A stretch of DNA of 64,000 bases from Torreya grandis (lineage: Eukaryota; Streptophyta; Pinopsida; Cupressales; Taxaceae). The notes under the pieces were generated by a model. The model did no database searches. It saw nothing but the letters and a program-made list of their open reading frames with translations, and had not been told where the DNA came from. This document shows positions 47,700-57,189 of this stretch, one piece after another. The first letter of the stretch is position 1; each line of letters starts with the position of its first letter. The position numbers and the translations under genes are program-made. The stretch is taken from assembly GCA_037957365.1 (NCBI GenBank), contig JARHVA010000021.1, forward strand, positions 4,112,001 to 4,176,000. Direction: 5' to 3'.

Positions 47700-47722
47700 C
47701 TAGAGTTGCGAACCAACTCTAG
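47700..47722. other. Perfect 9-bp hairpin at the end of LINE ORF1 homology
   Basis: Arms CTAGAGTTG (47700-47708) and CAACTCTAG (47714-47722) with a 5-nt loop. It lies exactly where coding-like sequence of the minus-strand LINE stops and the AT tract begins. Confidence 0.75.
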
Positions 47723-48798
47723 GGTAAAAATTGGGGCCTAATCCCCTAAAAAACCAAAAAAACTCAAAATCAAACATATATCTACTAAAAAACAAATGGA
47801 TCAAGATGGAAACCCTGACCACAAGAGAAACACTTACACACATGGAGGAGAGGAATGCATAGGAAAAACACCATTGTCCATACACTAAAAAGCAACAAAC
47901 AATTAGCAAGCATACCAAATCCAAAATTAAGGATAAAAGAGTATCCTTCCTACCAAAGACCAAACCTTTCCAAGCAAAGAGAAACAAATTAACTATGGGA
48001 TGAAACCAATCTTCTCCCTCTTCATGAGAGGAGGTCCTCTAAATTATATTGAGTGTTGTCTTTCATCATTTCCTTTTCTTTCAAGCTTAGCATTTTTAAT
48101 TTAGATCTATGCCCTTTCCTTTTAGATATAGATCCTAGGTTGGATTTTGATCTCATCTCTTTTGGTCTAGAAGGAGAGGAAATTCTCTCAATGGGTTGGA
48201 CAAAACACAAAGATGGAATGAAAACAGACACATTCTTTGGCATTTCCACGTACTTAAGGGAGGCTAGAATATCTCTAAACATAGAAAAAGGAGGGGTAGA
48301 AACAAGATTATGGAATAATTTACCTTGATTACTCCATAATAAACCCTGATTAGGGGATCCATCCTTATTTTTACAAACCATCTAAGAATGATCCAAGGAT
48401 GGTAAGTAAGCCTTAGGGAACCCATTTGTATGATGCCCCAGTTATTACACCAAAATCATCTGAAATGAAGACATTCATAGTTTATATACTGAGTCCACAT
48501 GCCTTAGGTTTAGAGTGATGAAGGATAACACACTAAAAATTTTGTTTCCCAAAGACTTTCATCAATTTTCATAAAAGATCCCACTCTATTAACCAACATT
48601 TTGATGCACTCCTCTATTCTCATAATAGGCAGAATATTATAAAATATGATCCAAAGAAGGGCATGTGATATTTTTGCCTTTTTTGGGTGAAATAAGGGTG
48701 ACCAGGGGTAGAAGAAGACCTTGCAGTTACCAAAAAACCAAGGTCATAATGACCAAATAAAATTCCTATCAGCAGAACCTTGGAAGACCACTTGGTGA
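47723..48798 (-). pseudogene. L1-type LINE ORF1 relic, C-terminal part
   Basis: The minus strand at about 48790-48500 reads PWFFGNCKVFFYPWSPLFHP, MRIEECIKMLVNRVGSFMKI and DESL, matching the DUF4283-type ORF1 of plant L1 elements (G-P-W-x-F-x-G, W-x-P-x-F, I-G-x-x-x-x-x-D). An open piece at 48381-48022 of 119 residues is basic (SKRKGHRSKLKMLSLKEKEM) and would be the C-terminal tail. Another open piece, 47987-47700, is hydrophobic and may be chance. No ORF2 follows. Copia D separates this from 55828-56832. Confidence 0.6.
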
Positions 48799-49556
48799 TG
48801 AGTATGATGCCAATATGAGCACTTGATTATTCATGTTATATTTAGTTTATTTTATGTTTTATTATTTTAATAAGTTTATTCAATTCACTTATTTCTAGAT
48901 TAAATTGTTTGGTCATTTTCAGAAACTTTCTAGGAACTTCTTAAAAATAGCTAGAAGTGTTAGATTCAAGTTCACTGAATTTTTAGTTATAACTAAACTA
49001 TAAATTTAATTTTAGTCAAAAGTATATTTTGATAGTTCTATATTTATATTTATATATTTATAATTATATTTTTAGAGTTATAATTTTATACTTTCTCTTG
49101 TTTATTATGTATATGAGTGTGCATTTTTGAAGAGGCTTCTTGCATGATGTCCATATCTTATCAGTAAGTTAAACTTGTTATATTAAAGTCTATTTTTAGA
49201 AATATATTTTAAGTTTATTTAGTGGTCAATTAAAGGTCTTAATTCAGTTTTCACTTTAAATACATAACTTGTCATGCATGTTATCTTATAATATGCTTAT
49301 TTTAGTTTTATTTATTAATAAAGAATTATGCACAAGTGTATCACAATAATTCCTTTTGGAAATTAATGGTTCATATTGTTTAAGATTTATTTTTATTTGA
49401 GGTATTCATAAAATAAAACTATCAATATTTATAATCTTAATTTTAATTTAATCAATATAATGTTTGGTCAATAGTCTCACTTACAACATAACTAGTTTAA
49501 TAAGTAGTAATTTTGGGATAGTTTGGTTGGTACATAGCTTCAATTTTAGATTAAAT
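48799..49556 (+). repeat. 5' LTR of Copia D
   Basis: Begins TGAGTATGATG. Shared with 55078-55827 along its length, including ACTTGATTATTCATGTTATA, TTGTTTGGTCATTTTCA and GAAGAGGCTTCTTG. The right limit is the end of visible homology. Confidence 0.85.
49528..49538 (+). promoter_or_regulatory. Primer-binding-site-like motif, Copia D
   Basis: TGGTACATAGC resembles TGGTATCAGAGC, the initiator-Met tRNA primer site of Copia elements, with one deletion and one substitution. It falls inside the LTR homology, since the 3' copy has TGATACATACC at the same place, which is unexpected for a primer site. Confidence 0.4.
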
Positions 49557-49661
49557 ATAATATTATTTTCACTCCCTTCATACATTAAAAAAATTAATTT
49601 TTTATCATATCCATATTTAACAAAGTTTCACAATGATTTCAAGCCATTATCAAGAGAAACA

Positions 49662-50104
49662 ATGGCTTCAGTGAATTCTGCTTCTATGAATATTTGTGTC
49701 TTCAAAGGTGAAAAATATAAATATTGGAGATAATTATTGTATGTAAAGGATTTTATGATAATATTATCCATAGGTACACACCACCTCAATATTAGAACAC
49801 CTTGACATGATAAAAAAATAATAAAAAATGATGAAGAAAAGGTGGATACACAAGCTTTCTTCTATCTTCAGAGTGTCATAGACCCAAGCATCTATCCAAG
49901 AATTATAGGATGAAATAATGCACATGAATCATGGAATAAATTTAATAAATCATATCAATTATGTACTAAATTAAGAGAACAAAACTCTAAACCCTTAAAA
50001 TTAATTTTGAGAATTTGAGAATGTTAGATAGTGGAGTTGGAGAATATTGGATAAGAATAAATAACTTAGTGCATAAAATGAGGGTTCATAGAGAAACTAT
50101 TCAA
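49662..50104 (+). pseudogene. Copia Gag relic, N-terminal part, element D
   Basis: Starts ATGGCTTCAGTG and reads MASVNSASMNICVFKGEKYK followed by YW, matching Copia Gag (F-x-G-x-x-Y-x-x-W). After a stop, pieces reading AFFYLQSVIDPSIYPRI and WNKFNKSYQL match the later UBN2-type blocks. The frame at 50015-50104 reads EYWIRINNLVHKMRVHRETI and is cut at 50104 by insertion E. Confidence 0.75.
50099..50104. repeat. Target-site duplication of insertion E, left copy
   Basis: ATTCAA, repeated at 52618-52623. The Copia Gag frame stops at this copy (ETIQ) and resumes right after the other (IQDS), which supports the site. Confidence 0.65.
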
Positions 50105-50199
50105 GGTATTATTTTTTTATACATTGATAAAGTGAGGGTTGTTTACAGGGACCCTTCCCTTTTACATGTAACAAGTATAAAGGCCTCAAAATCCTAGAT

Positions 50200-52006
50200 A
50201 TAATAATAAAACTGCTAAGAATAAATAAAAGGTTTTTTATCAACAGCTATATTACATCACATACACACAAAAAAACTACAGTTCAATAACACAAATAGTA
50301 GAACTAAAACCAAGTCTCAAGCCCTTCTAAGGCTTCATTACAAAACTCAATCATCTTATTAAGAAGAGTTTATGTTTCTTCCATTCTACTAGCTTTCAAA
50401 TCTATAATCTTACTCTTCTCAACACCCTTAGATATATTACTTGCTCTGACAATGTTCAACCCTTCCTTCTTCACTTGAACCACCTATTTTAGCTGAAATA
50501 TAATTTTAAATAGTTGATTGATTGAACTGAATAATTTTTCAATGTCTATCTTAATCTTAAGGTTGTCTTTTTTCAATTTATCACATTTATCTTCTATCTT
50601 CCTCAAATTACTAAAAACCTCCTCCAAATTCCCTTTCTGAAAATTATAAAGATGGTTCTCACCAAGCTACATCTTCAATTTTGTAATTATTTCCTTTATA
50701 AACTTATTAGCCTTCATCAACCACCTTAAAATACCCTTATGAATTTTCATATCACCCAAGAAAGAATTGAATTTATCACCATTAACATTAGCTGATTGAC
50801 ATCCTCATAGGTCTCCCCCACTTTATTTTTATCTTTCATATTGACCTTATCTACCATCAACCTTATTTCTACCTGAGCTTTAACCCTACAATAAATTCAG
50901 ATCACCATCATTCTTCTCCATCTTGGAAATAGAGGAATCAAAAGCATCATCTCCCTTGACATTATGAAGACCAAAAGAAATTGTGGATTTCCCATTCAAA
51001 TCCCCAACTTCCATAATTTTGATGGTGACCATTTTGGACTTCTTGTCCTTCACATTTCCTTTAGCATGCCCCTTCTTGGACATGATAACCTTGTTGTCTG
51101 CATCCACAAGTCTAATCTCTAGGGCAAGCCCAATATTCTAAGTCTTTCCATAATTATATAATAAGTAAATTACAACTTGGTGAATGGAAATAGCCATTTT
51201 GCTTAATTGAACATCAATTACAGTATTCTCCAAGGACACCAAAGGATAAAAAGGAAAAATAACATCCATATGATCCCTGAAATGATTTATGAAGATAAAG
51301 TGATAATAAAGCACAACTTTGTACAACCCTTTTAAGGATATATACTTTATATCTTGCTTCACAACCTCATTATAGGGATTTGGAAAAGAGACCAACAAAT
51401 ACCCACCTTAAAATATAATGAGTTGCTCATCATCTATGAGAAATTTCTCCTTTTCTTATTTCTTTTATTGATGAACTTGTATAAATTCAAACCCACCATA
51501 CTGATCCCCACAATGTGGGCTATGATCTCTTCAAAAACTAAAATGATCAATCTTCTCATCACTAGAGTATGATTCTTCCATCCCTTGGAATTACACACAC
51601 AAATGAAGATTGTAACCCTATATCCTCTTAATGAAGTTCAAAAAACCACCTTCATAAAGGATTTATCATAACTTAGTCTTCTTTTTCAGAGAATACACCA
51701 AGTTAGGTTTAACTCTAAAAACTCACCACTCATGGTAACTCCCAAAATATCACCTCCATATCAAAATTTGAGCTGAGAATCCCTAAAGCCTTTACGCCTA
51801 TCAGAAGAGATATATTTTTTAGATTTTGAACTGATAAACACAAACTTCCCACTAAGCCAGACTATGTATTTGTGCCAATCAATGTTAGCAATCATGATAT
51901 AAATAAGAAATTCTTTTTTCATGGCACGAGAATCATTACATATACCCAACTTGCCATCATTTAGAATTAATGACTTATAATCTTGTGCCACCTTGTAACC
52001 AAACAT
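50200..52006 (-). pseudogene. Basic and coiled-coil ORF relic in insertion E
   Basis: Three open minus-strand pieces: 52006-51761 (81 aa), 51398-51138 (86 aa; ISLKGLYKVVLYYHFIFINH, SLENTVIDVQLSKMAISIHQ) and 51107-50886 (73 aa; SKKGHAKGNVKDKKSKMVTI). Farther on, 50720-50400 reads heptad-like helices (NLRKIEDKCDKLKKDNLKIK). The layout is folded domain, Lys-rich linker, coiled coil, like ORF3 of element C, although I see no sequence match. No function can be assigned. Confidence 0.5.
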
Positions 52007-52049
52007 ATAAATGATACGCCTATTGGGAATATAATTTGAATGGTTAAAA

Positions 52050-52610
52050 ACCCCCCCTTAAACACGAAAGGACCCACAAGACTTACAACTTATCTTCCAA
52101 TCAATTTTTTGAAAAACTTCATGAGAGATATCTTCCTCAATATACCACTTAGAAAATTATTGGGAAATAACTCTCTAATTAGAAAATCAGATAGTAATTT
52201 GGTTTCCTTCTCTATAGATATGTTGTATACTAACATTTTCAAAAGATTGGAACATAATGAAGGCATCATCCATAATGTTTATAATAGTATAACTATATTC
52301 ATTATTATTTAATAGGTAATTAATCATATTTAATGAGTCCCCTTAAATAGATAAATTAGTGATTTACTTTACCATTTGAATCCCCCATAAGGCTTCTAAT
52401 GATTCAACCATATGATTAGTTTGGATGTCCATACTGCCATAATAATTAACCAAAATATTACTCTTACTATCTCTCTGAATGCCACACCCTCTGTATTTCT
52501 CAGGGTTACATTTAGAGAACCATAAAAAATAATTTTATCCCATCCAAGATATGGAGCTATCCATTTCATAGTTATTCTAGCTTTAACCATTGGATCAATT
52601 TTAGATATTC
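52050..52610 (-). pseudogene. RNase H (RVT_3-like) domain relic in insertion E
   Basis: The minus strand reads MKWIAPYLGWDKIIFYGSLN, then in a shifted frame GCGIQRDSKSNILVNYYGSM, DIQTNHMVESLEALWGIQMV and IXGDSLNMINYL. This is the plant RNase H-like pattern (W-x-P-P-x-G-W-x-K-x-N-F-D-G-S, G-G-x-x-R-D, T-N-x-x-A-E-x-x-A-L, G-D-S). The first Asp is Tyr (FYGS for FDGS) and the Glu is kept in VESLEAL. Such domains end ORF2 of many plant LINEs. Confidence 0.65.
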
Positions 52611-52615
52611 TTTCA

Positions 52616-53020
52616 TGATTCAAATTCAAGATAGTGTTATAGTAAGGAAATTTTGGATATCTTTAAGTCAAAAGTGGTTGCATATTTTGATCATTCTTGA
52701 AGTTATTATAAGTTTTGATGAGTCAGTGGGTTATCTCTTGTCCCATGAGGATAAGATGAGACTATATTCAAAAGATCTAGAAAAAATATTTGAAACCAAG
52801 TTAAGGGTTTCAAAGACTAAAGAAGAAAATAAAAATCAGAATCAAGGGAGTTCATAAAACTAAATTCAAAGGGGAAAGATAGAGATAAATTTAAATTTAA
52901 AATCAAGAGATACTTTAATTGTCATTATTGTAAAAAACCAGGAGATATGATAAAATATTGTAGGATGCTAGCAGTTAAGAATCAAGTTAATCAAGAGAGT
53001 GAAAAGAAAACATTTTAAGA
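52616..53020 (+). pseudogene. Copia Gag relic, C-terminal part, element D
   Basis: Open piece 52615-52857 reads IQIQDSVIVRKFWISLSQKW, EVIISFDESVGYLLSHEDKM, the second half of Copia Gag (V-x-K-I-L-x-S-L, E-L-x-x-S-L-x-A-H-E). At about 52920-52965 a knuckle reads CHYCKKPGDMIKYC, with Asp in place of the zinc-binding His. It continues Gag from 50104. Confidence 0.8.
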
Positions 53021-53094
53021 TGACCAATGTGATTTTCAAGATTAATCATATTGTTATCTCACATGTATTATAGGAATATATTATGTAAATAATT

Positions 53095-53295
53095 TTTTTC
53101 TCTTGATTCAGGTTTCTCAAATCACATGACAACTCACAAAGACAGTTTCAATAAGTTAGATGATTCCTTCAAAAGCCAAGTGCAATCGGGAGATGGAAAG
53201 TCCATTCAAGTTGAAAGAAATGGAAGAATTAAAATCACCAAAAGTAAATATGCATAGGTAATAATTTGATTTGGATATCCTCATGAATTTTAATT
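53095..53295 (+). pseudogene. Copia protease relic, element D
   Basis: Reads FFSLDSGFSNHMTTHKDSFN, KLDDSFKSQVQSGDGKSIQV, matching Copia protease (L-D-S-G-C/A-S-N-H-M). The active-site D-S-G is intact; Cys after it is Phe. The following part ends near YPHEF, where the pre-integrase domain would start. Confidence 0.8.
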
Positions 53296-53499
53296 TTAGG
53301 GCTTACAAATTACTACATATGTTTCAAGTTTAATAAGAAATAATACTAGCTCTTCACAAGAGTCTAGTCATCCATGTTCATCAACTCCAAGCAAGAAAAA
53401 ATATTTTTTGAATCCATATCCAGCCAATAAAATGTTAGATTAGAATTATGAGAAGAGGATAACAATATTTCAACAGCATTAAGGTAATTTTTTTGATGA

Positions 53500-54200
53500 T
53501 ACTTATGATTAGAATATTATGTTTGCATTGTCATCTATGGCTAGTGAACCTAACAGCGATGCAAGATCAAGTCAAAAAAAAGAATGGTTTGATGCTCTAA
53601 AATTAGATATGTATTAAATTGATCTGAATGATGAATATAAGATTGTTCAATATCCATTAAATAAATATTTCATAACCATGTGTATATACAAGACCAAAGT
53701 CAAGAGTGGTGCAATTGATAAGAAAAAATCTAGACTAGTTGTAAAAGGTTTTGTGCAAACATGTGGGGTTCACTTTAAGGAAACATATGCATCAATGGCA
53801 CTTTAAAATAATATAATACTAATTATTTTTTAATATGCTCATAAAATATTAAATATCCATCAAATGGATGTCAAAATTGCATTTGTAAATGGAGTGACTG
53901 AAGAAGAAGTATATGTGGGGCACCCACAAGGTTTTGAGGTAAAGGGAAAATAATTTTGGGTAATTAAGTTGAAGAATGATCTTTATAGGTTGAATCAAGA
54001 TACAAGAGATTGTACTCAAGAATTTATATTTGATTATTTGATAAATTATTTTTAATAAGTCAAAATGAACCAACTATTTACATAATAGCATTGGGTTCTA
54101 ATGTTTTATATATTTGTCTCTGTGTAGATGACTTGACCTTCATAGGTAGTTCTATGGAGATGTTGAATAGATTCAAAGAAGCTATGAAATAATAATTTGA
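53500..54200 (+). pseudogene. Copia reverse transcriptase relic, element D
   Basis: Begins with NIMFALSSMASEPNSDARSS and QKKEWFDALKLDMY, then [60 protein letters not shown] and GHPQGFEV, the Copia RT blocks. The active site is CVDDLTFIG at about 54118-54145, with the Asp pair intact. It follows the protease after only about 200 bp, so about 1 kb of integrase is missing. Confidence 0.85.
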
Positions 54201-55065
54201 GATGACTGATTTTGGACTTATGAATTACTTTTTTGGCATGGAATTTCATCAAACTAAAGAAGAATTATTTGTTTATCAAGCCAAATATGCCCAAGACATG
54301 TTAAATAATTACAATCTTCATGATTCTAAACTAGTGGACACTCCAATTACAAGTGGAGAAAATAAAATGGGAGAGGATGTAAGTCCTTTATCTGATGAAA
54401 ATTATTTTACAATCATGGTTTGAATATTATGTATCTCACTATGACAAAACTTGATATCAGTTATGGGGTTTCACTAGTTTCTAGCTTTATGAGCAAACTA
54501 TCACTCAAGCATTTACAAGCAATAAAAAGAATTTTTAGATATGTAAGAGTTATTTATGATCATGATATTTATTTCAAATCAAAAATTTCATTATGTATAA
54601 TTGGATACACATATTCATATTGAAGAGGATCTCTTGCTGACATGAAGTCAACTTCATGTTAGTGCTTCACATTAGGAAGTGGGTTGGTTTCTTGGTCTTC
54701 AAATAAACTAGCTACAGTTTTATTATCCTACAATAAATTTCAATATGCATCCATTACATCAAATTTTACACAATGATTATGGGTGAGAATTTTAATTGAT
54801 TTTAGAGAGGCTCAACTTGAGACAACATAAACTTCTTGTGATGACAATGGGGCAATACAATTGTCTAAAAAACCAATTTTTCATGTTATAACCAAGCACA
54901 TTAAACTCAAACATCATTTTTTAGAGACTTGGTCAATGAAAATGATTTCTTAATTGAGTATGTGAGAGTCAAAGATCATTTTTATGATATTTTCACCAAT
55001 TGATTGCACAAACAGATTCATGGAAGACTCAAGGAGATGATAGACATATCTCTTCTTTACATCAA
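54201..55065 (+). pseudogene. Copia RT C-terminus and RNase H relic, element D
   Basis: Open piece 54202-54423 reads MTDFGLMNYFFGMEFHQTKE, then YAQDMLNNYNLHDSKLVDTP, the usual Copia connection. Open piece 54420-54623 reads YLTMTKLDISYGVSLVSSFM and IFRYVRVIYDHDIYF. RNase H blocks follow (GAIQLSKKPIFHVITKHIKL, KHHFL) to about 54920, then VRVKDHF and a stop. Several stops and shifts. Confidence 0.85.
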
Positions 55066-55077
55066 AAAGTAAAATAT

Positions 55078-55827
55078 TGAGTATGATGTCAATATGGGCA
55101 CTTGATTATTCATGTTATACTTATTTTATTTGATTTTTCATTATTTCATGAAGGTTATTTAATTTTTTTATGTCCTATATTAAGTTGTTTGGTCATTTTC
55201 AAACACTTTTCAGGAACTTCCCAAAAAGATAACTAGAAGAGCCAGTTAGATTCTTGAATGTTTATTTAACTAAAATATAAATTTAATTTTATTGAAACAT
55301 ATATTTTTATAGTTCTATATTTAGATTTATATTTTTAGAGTTCTAATTTTAGACTTTCACTTGTCTAGTGTGCATGTTTGCTTAACTGATGAAGAGGCTT
55401 CTTGTATGATATTCATATCTTATTAGTGAGTCAAACTTGTTATCTTAAAGTATATTTTTATGATTCTATTTTTAGTTTAATTATTGGTTAATTAAATGTA
55501 TTAATTTATTTTTAACTTTATAGATATAACTTTTCATGCATGTCATCTTATAATAAGCTTGTTTTAGCTTTATTTATTAATAAAGAATTGTAGACAAGTG
55601 TGGCACAAGTGTAGCACAATAATTCTTTAGAAAATTATTTTTACATATTTTTTAAGATTTTTTTAATTTAAAGTATTCACAAAAGAAAACCAACAAGCAT
55701 TATAATCTTAATTTGAAGTTATTTGGTACATTTTTTGGTCAACAATGTCACTTACAACACAACTAGTTTAAAAATTAGTAATTTTGGGATAGTTTGGTTG
55801 ATACATACCTTCAATTTTAAATTAAAT
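55078..55827 (+). repeat. 3' LTR of Copia D
   Basis: Starts TGAGTATGATGTC after an A-rich AAAAAGTAAAATAT tract. Contains duplicated word GTGTGGCACAAGTGTAGCACA not in the 5' copy. Confidence 0.85.
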
Positions 55828-56832
55828 CAAAGTTGATTTACACTTAATATATTTAAAATATTTACTTGGAAAATAATGAGCTAAGCAAAAAGAAGGAAGG
55901 ATCAAAGATGGAACTCCAAACAGATGAACCCCAACTAGAAAAGTTTGTTGATGAAAGATGAGTGCCCACACATTTTTCAAACAACTATTTGATGCCAAAA
56001 TAAAACAACATTTATTGAATATATGGGTTTAATAATTCAAACTATGTAATCTCTACTAATAAATACATAAGAACATTCCTAAGTAAGAAGGAAAGATGAG
56101 GAGGGAATGAAGCAGGAGTGGAAGGAGAAACAGTATCATCTTTTGCCCAAAATAGGATGGGAGTAGCGTTGTTAGAACCATAAGAAATCAAATATTTAAA
56201 AAAATCCACACATTCATGGAAAGGGTTCCTAGCATTCTTTCAATAAAAAAAATCCACCTTTTTTTGAAGTACTTCACTTTTTAAACCTTCTAGAAGGGTA
56301 CCTGGAGAAACATAACATTGAGATTCAGACATAATGGAAAATTTGGATCTACCACTAAGATCAATGGAAAACTTTGCTCCAAAACCAATTGACAAAAATC
56401 CCCTCTTTTTCCCATCTGATTCAACACTAATATCATACCAGCTATTTGGGAAGGAGATGTAAATTTCAATGTCTAAGAAGAGAGTCTTACATTGGCACTT
56501 ACATTTGAATTTGTAGCTATGCCATTTAATTTTATAGGTTTATTAGACCTGACATGGTTCAAAAAGTGCCTTTGCAATCTTATCGCATTACATGTTGGTA
56601 TCTTTGACGTTGGCTCAATTCTGTAACTGTCATTATTGAAACTAGACTTCCCAAAAAAAACTTCCTCTTCTTACTTGAGGAGCTAAAAATATGCCTCATC
56701 CACCCACTCAAAATCATCATCTAAACCTAAGTTGAAACCAGAAGCCCACGAACCTATAAAATTGTGCAGTTGGCCATTGGAAAATGAGCGCGCTAAATTT
56801 TTTATTTTAAACTTTGATTTCCCTCTCATGAT
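55828..56832 (-). pseudogene. L1-type LINE ORF1 relic, N-terminal part
   Basis: On the minus strand an ATG at about 56832 opens MRGKSKFKIKNLARSFSNGQ, followed by FIGSWASGFNLGLDDDFEWV, then pieces in other frames reading FNNDSYRIEPTSKIPTCNAI and GKRGDFCQLVLEQSFP. It points toward 48798, where the DUF4283-type part of an ORF1 begins on the same strand, so the two are probably one ORF1 split by Copia D. The join is inferred. It diverges from LINE F across an AT tract. Confidence 0.45.
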
Positions 56833-56844
56833 CATTGATATTGA

Positions 56845-57170
56845 TATCGATATTTTATATAATATATTATTATTATATATTTATTGATATAATATTTATA
56901 AAATATAGTATTACTAATAATATATCATATTTTTATAATATATTTTAAATTATATATTATAACTATATTAACTATAAAAAATAATAATATTATAATATAA
57001 TAATAATATATTATTATACATTACTATAATAATATACTATTGCAGTGATAATTAATATATAAAATATGTTTAATAATATATTATATTTATAAAAATTACA
57101 ACATCTATAATTAATTATTATAACTAAAACATAATATATATAGTAATATATAATATATTAATGAAGATTA
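56845..57170. repeat. AT-only low-complexity tract
   Basis: More than 300 bp of nearly pure A/T (ATATTATTAT, TATAATAT words). It separates two oppositely oriented LINE ORF1 relics. Confidence 0.85.
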
Positions 57171-57189
57171 ATAATGATGAGGTCAAAGG

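Larger units (their letters stand above)
50105..52617 (-). mobile_element. Insertion E in Gag of Copia D (RNase H plus basic/coiled-coil ORF)
   Basis: 2.5-kb insertion flanked by ATTCAA repeats. On the minus strand its 5' end is an RNase H domain and the rest is a basic, partly coiled-coil ORF. There are no LTRs or terminal inverted repeats. The left end starts GGTATTATTTTTTTATAC, so the minus strand ends in an A-rich run. This fits a 5'-truncated non-LTR element, perhaps with extra 3' sequence, but it could also be two events. Confidence 0.55.
48799..55827 (+). mobile_element. Ty1/Copia LTR retrotransposon D, integrase deleted
   Basis: Direct LTRs of about 758 bp (48799-49556) and 750 bp (55078-55827) flank Gag, protease, RT and RNase H in Copia style, but no integrase lies between protease and RT. 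Gag is split by insertion E (50105-52617). No matching target duplication is seen beside the LTRs (GGTGA left, CAAAG right). LTR ends are uncertain because homology extends over a primer-site-like motif. Confidence 0.88.

Noticed and set aside
47700..47987. 95-residue hydrophobic minus-strand ORF, possibly a membrane protein.
   Set aside because: No family motif, and it lies at the decayed end of a LINE relic; AT-rich DNA gives hydrophobic frames by chance.
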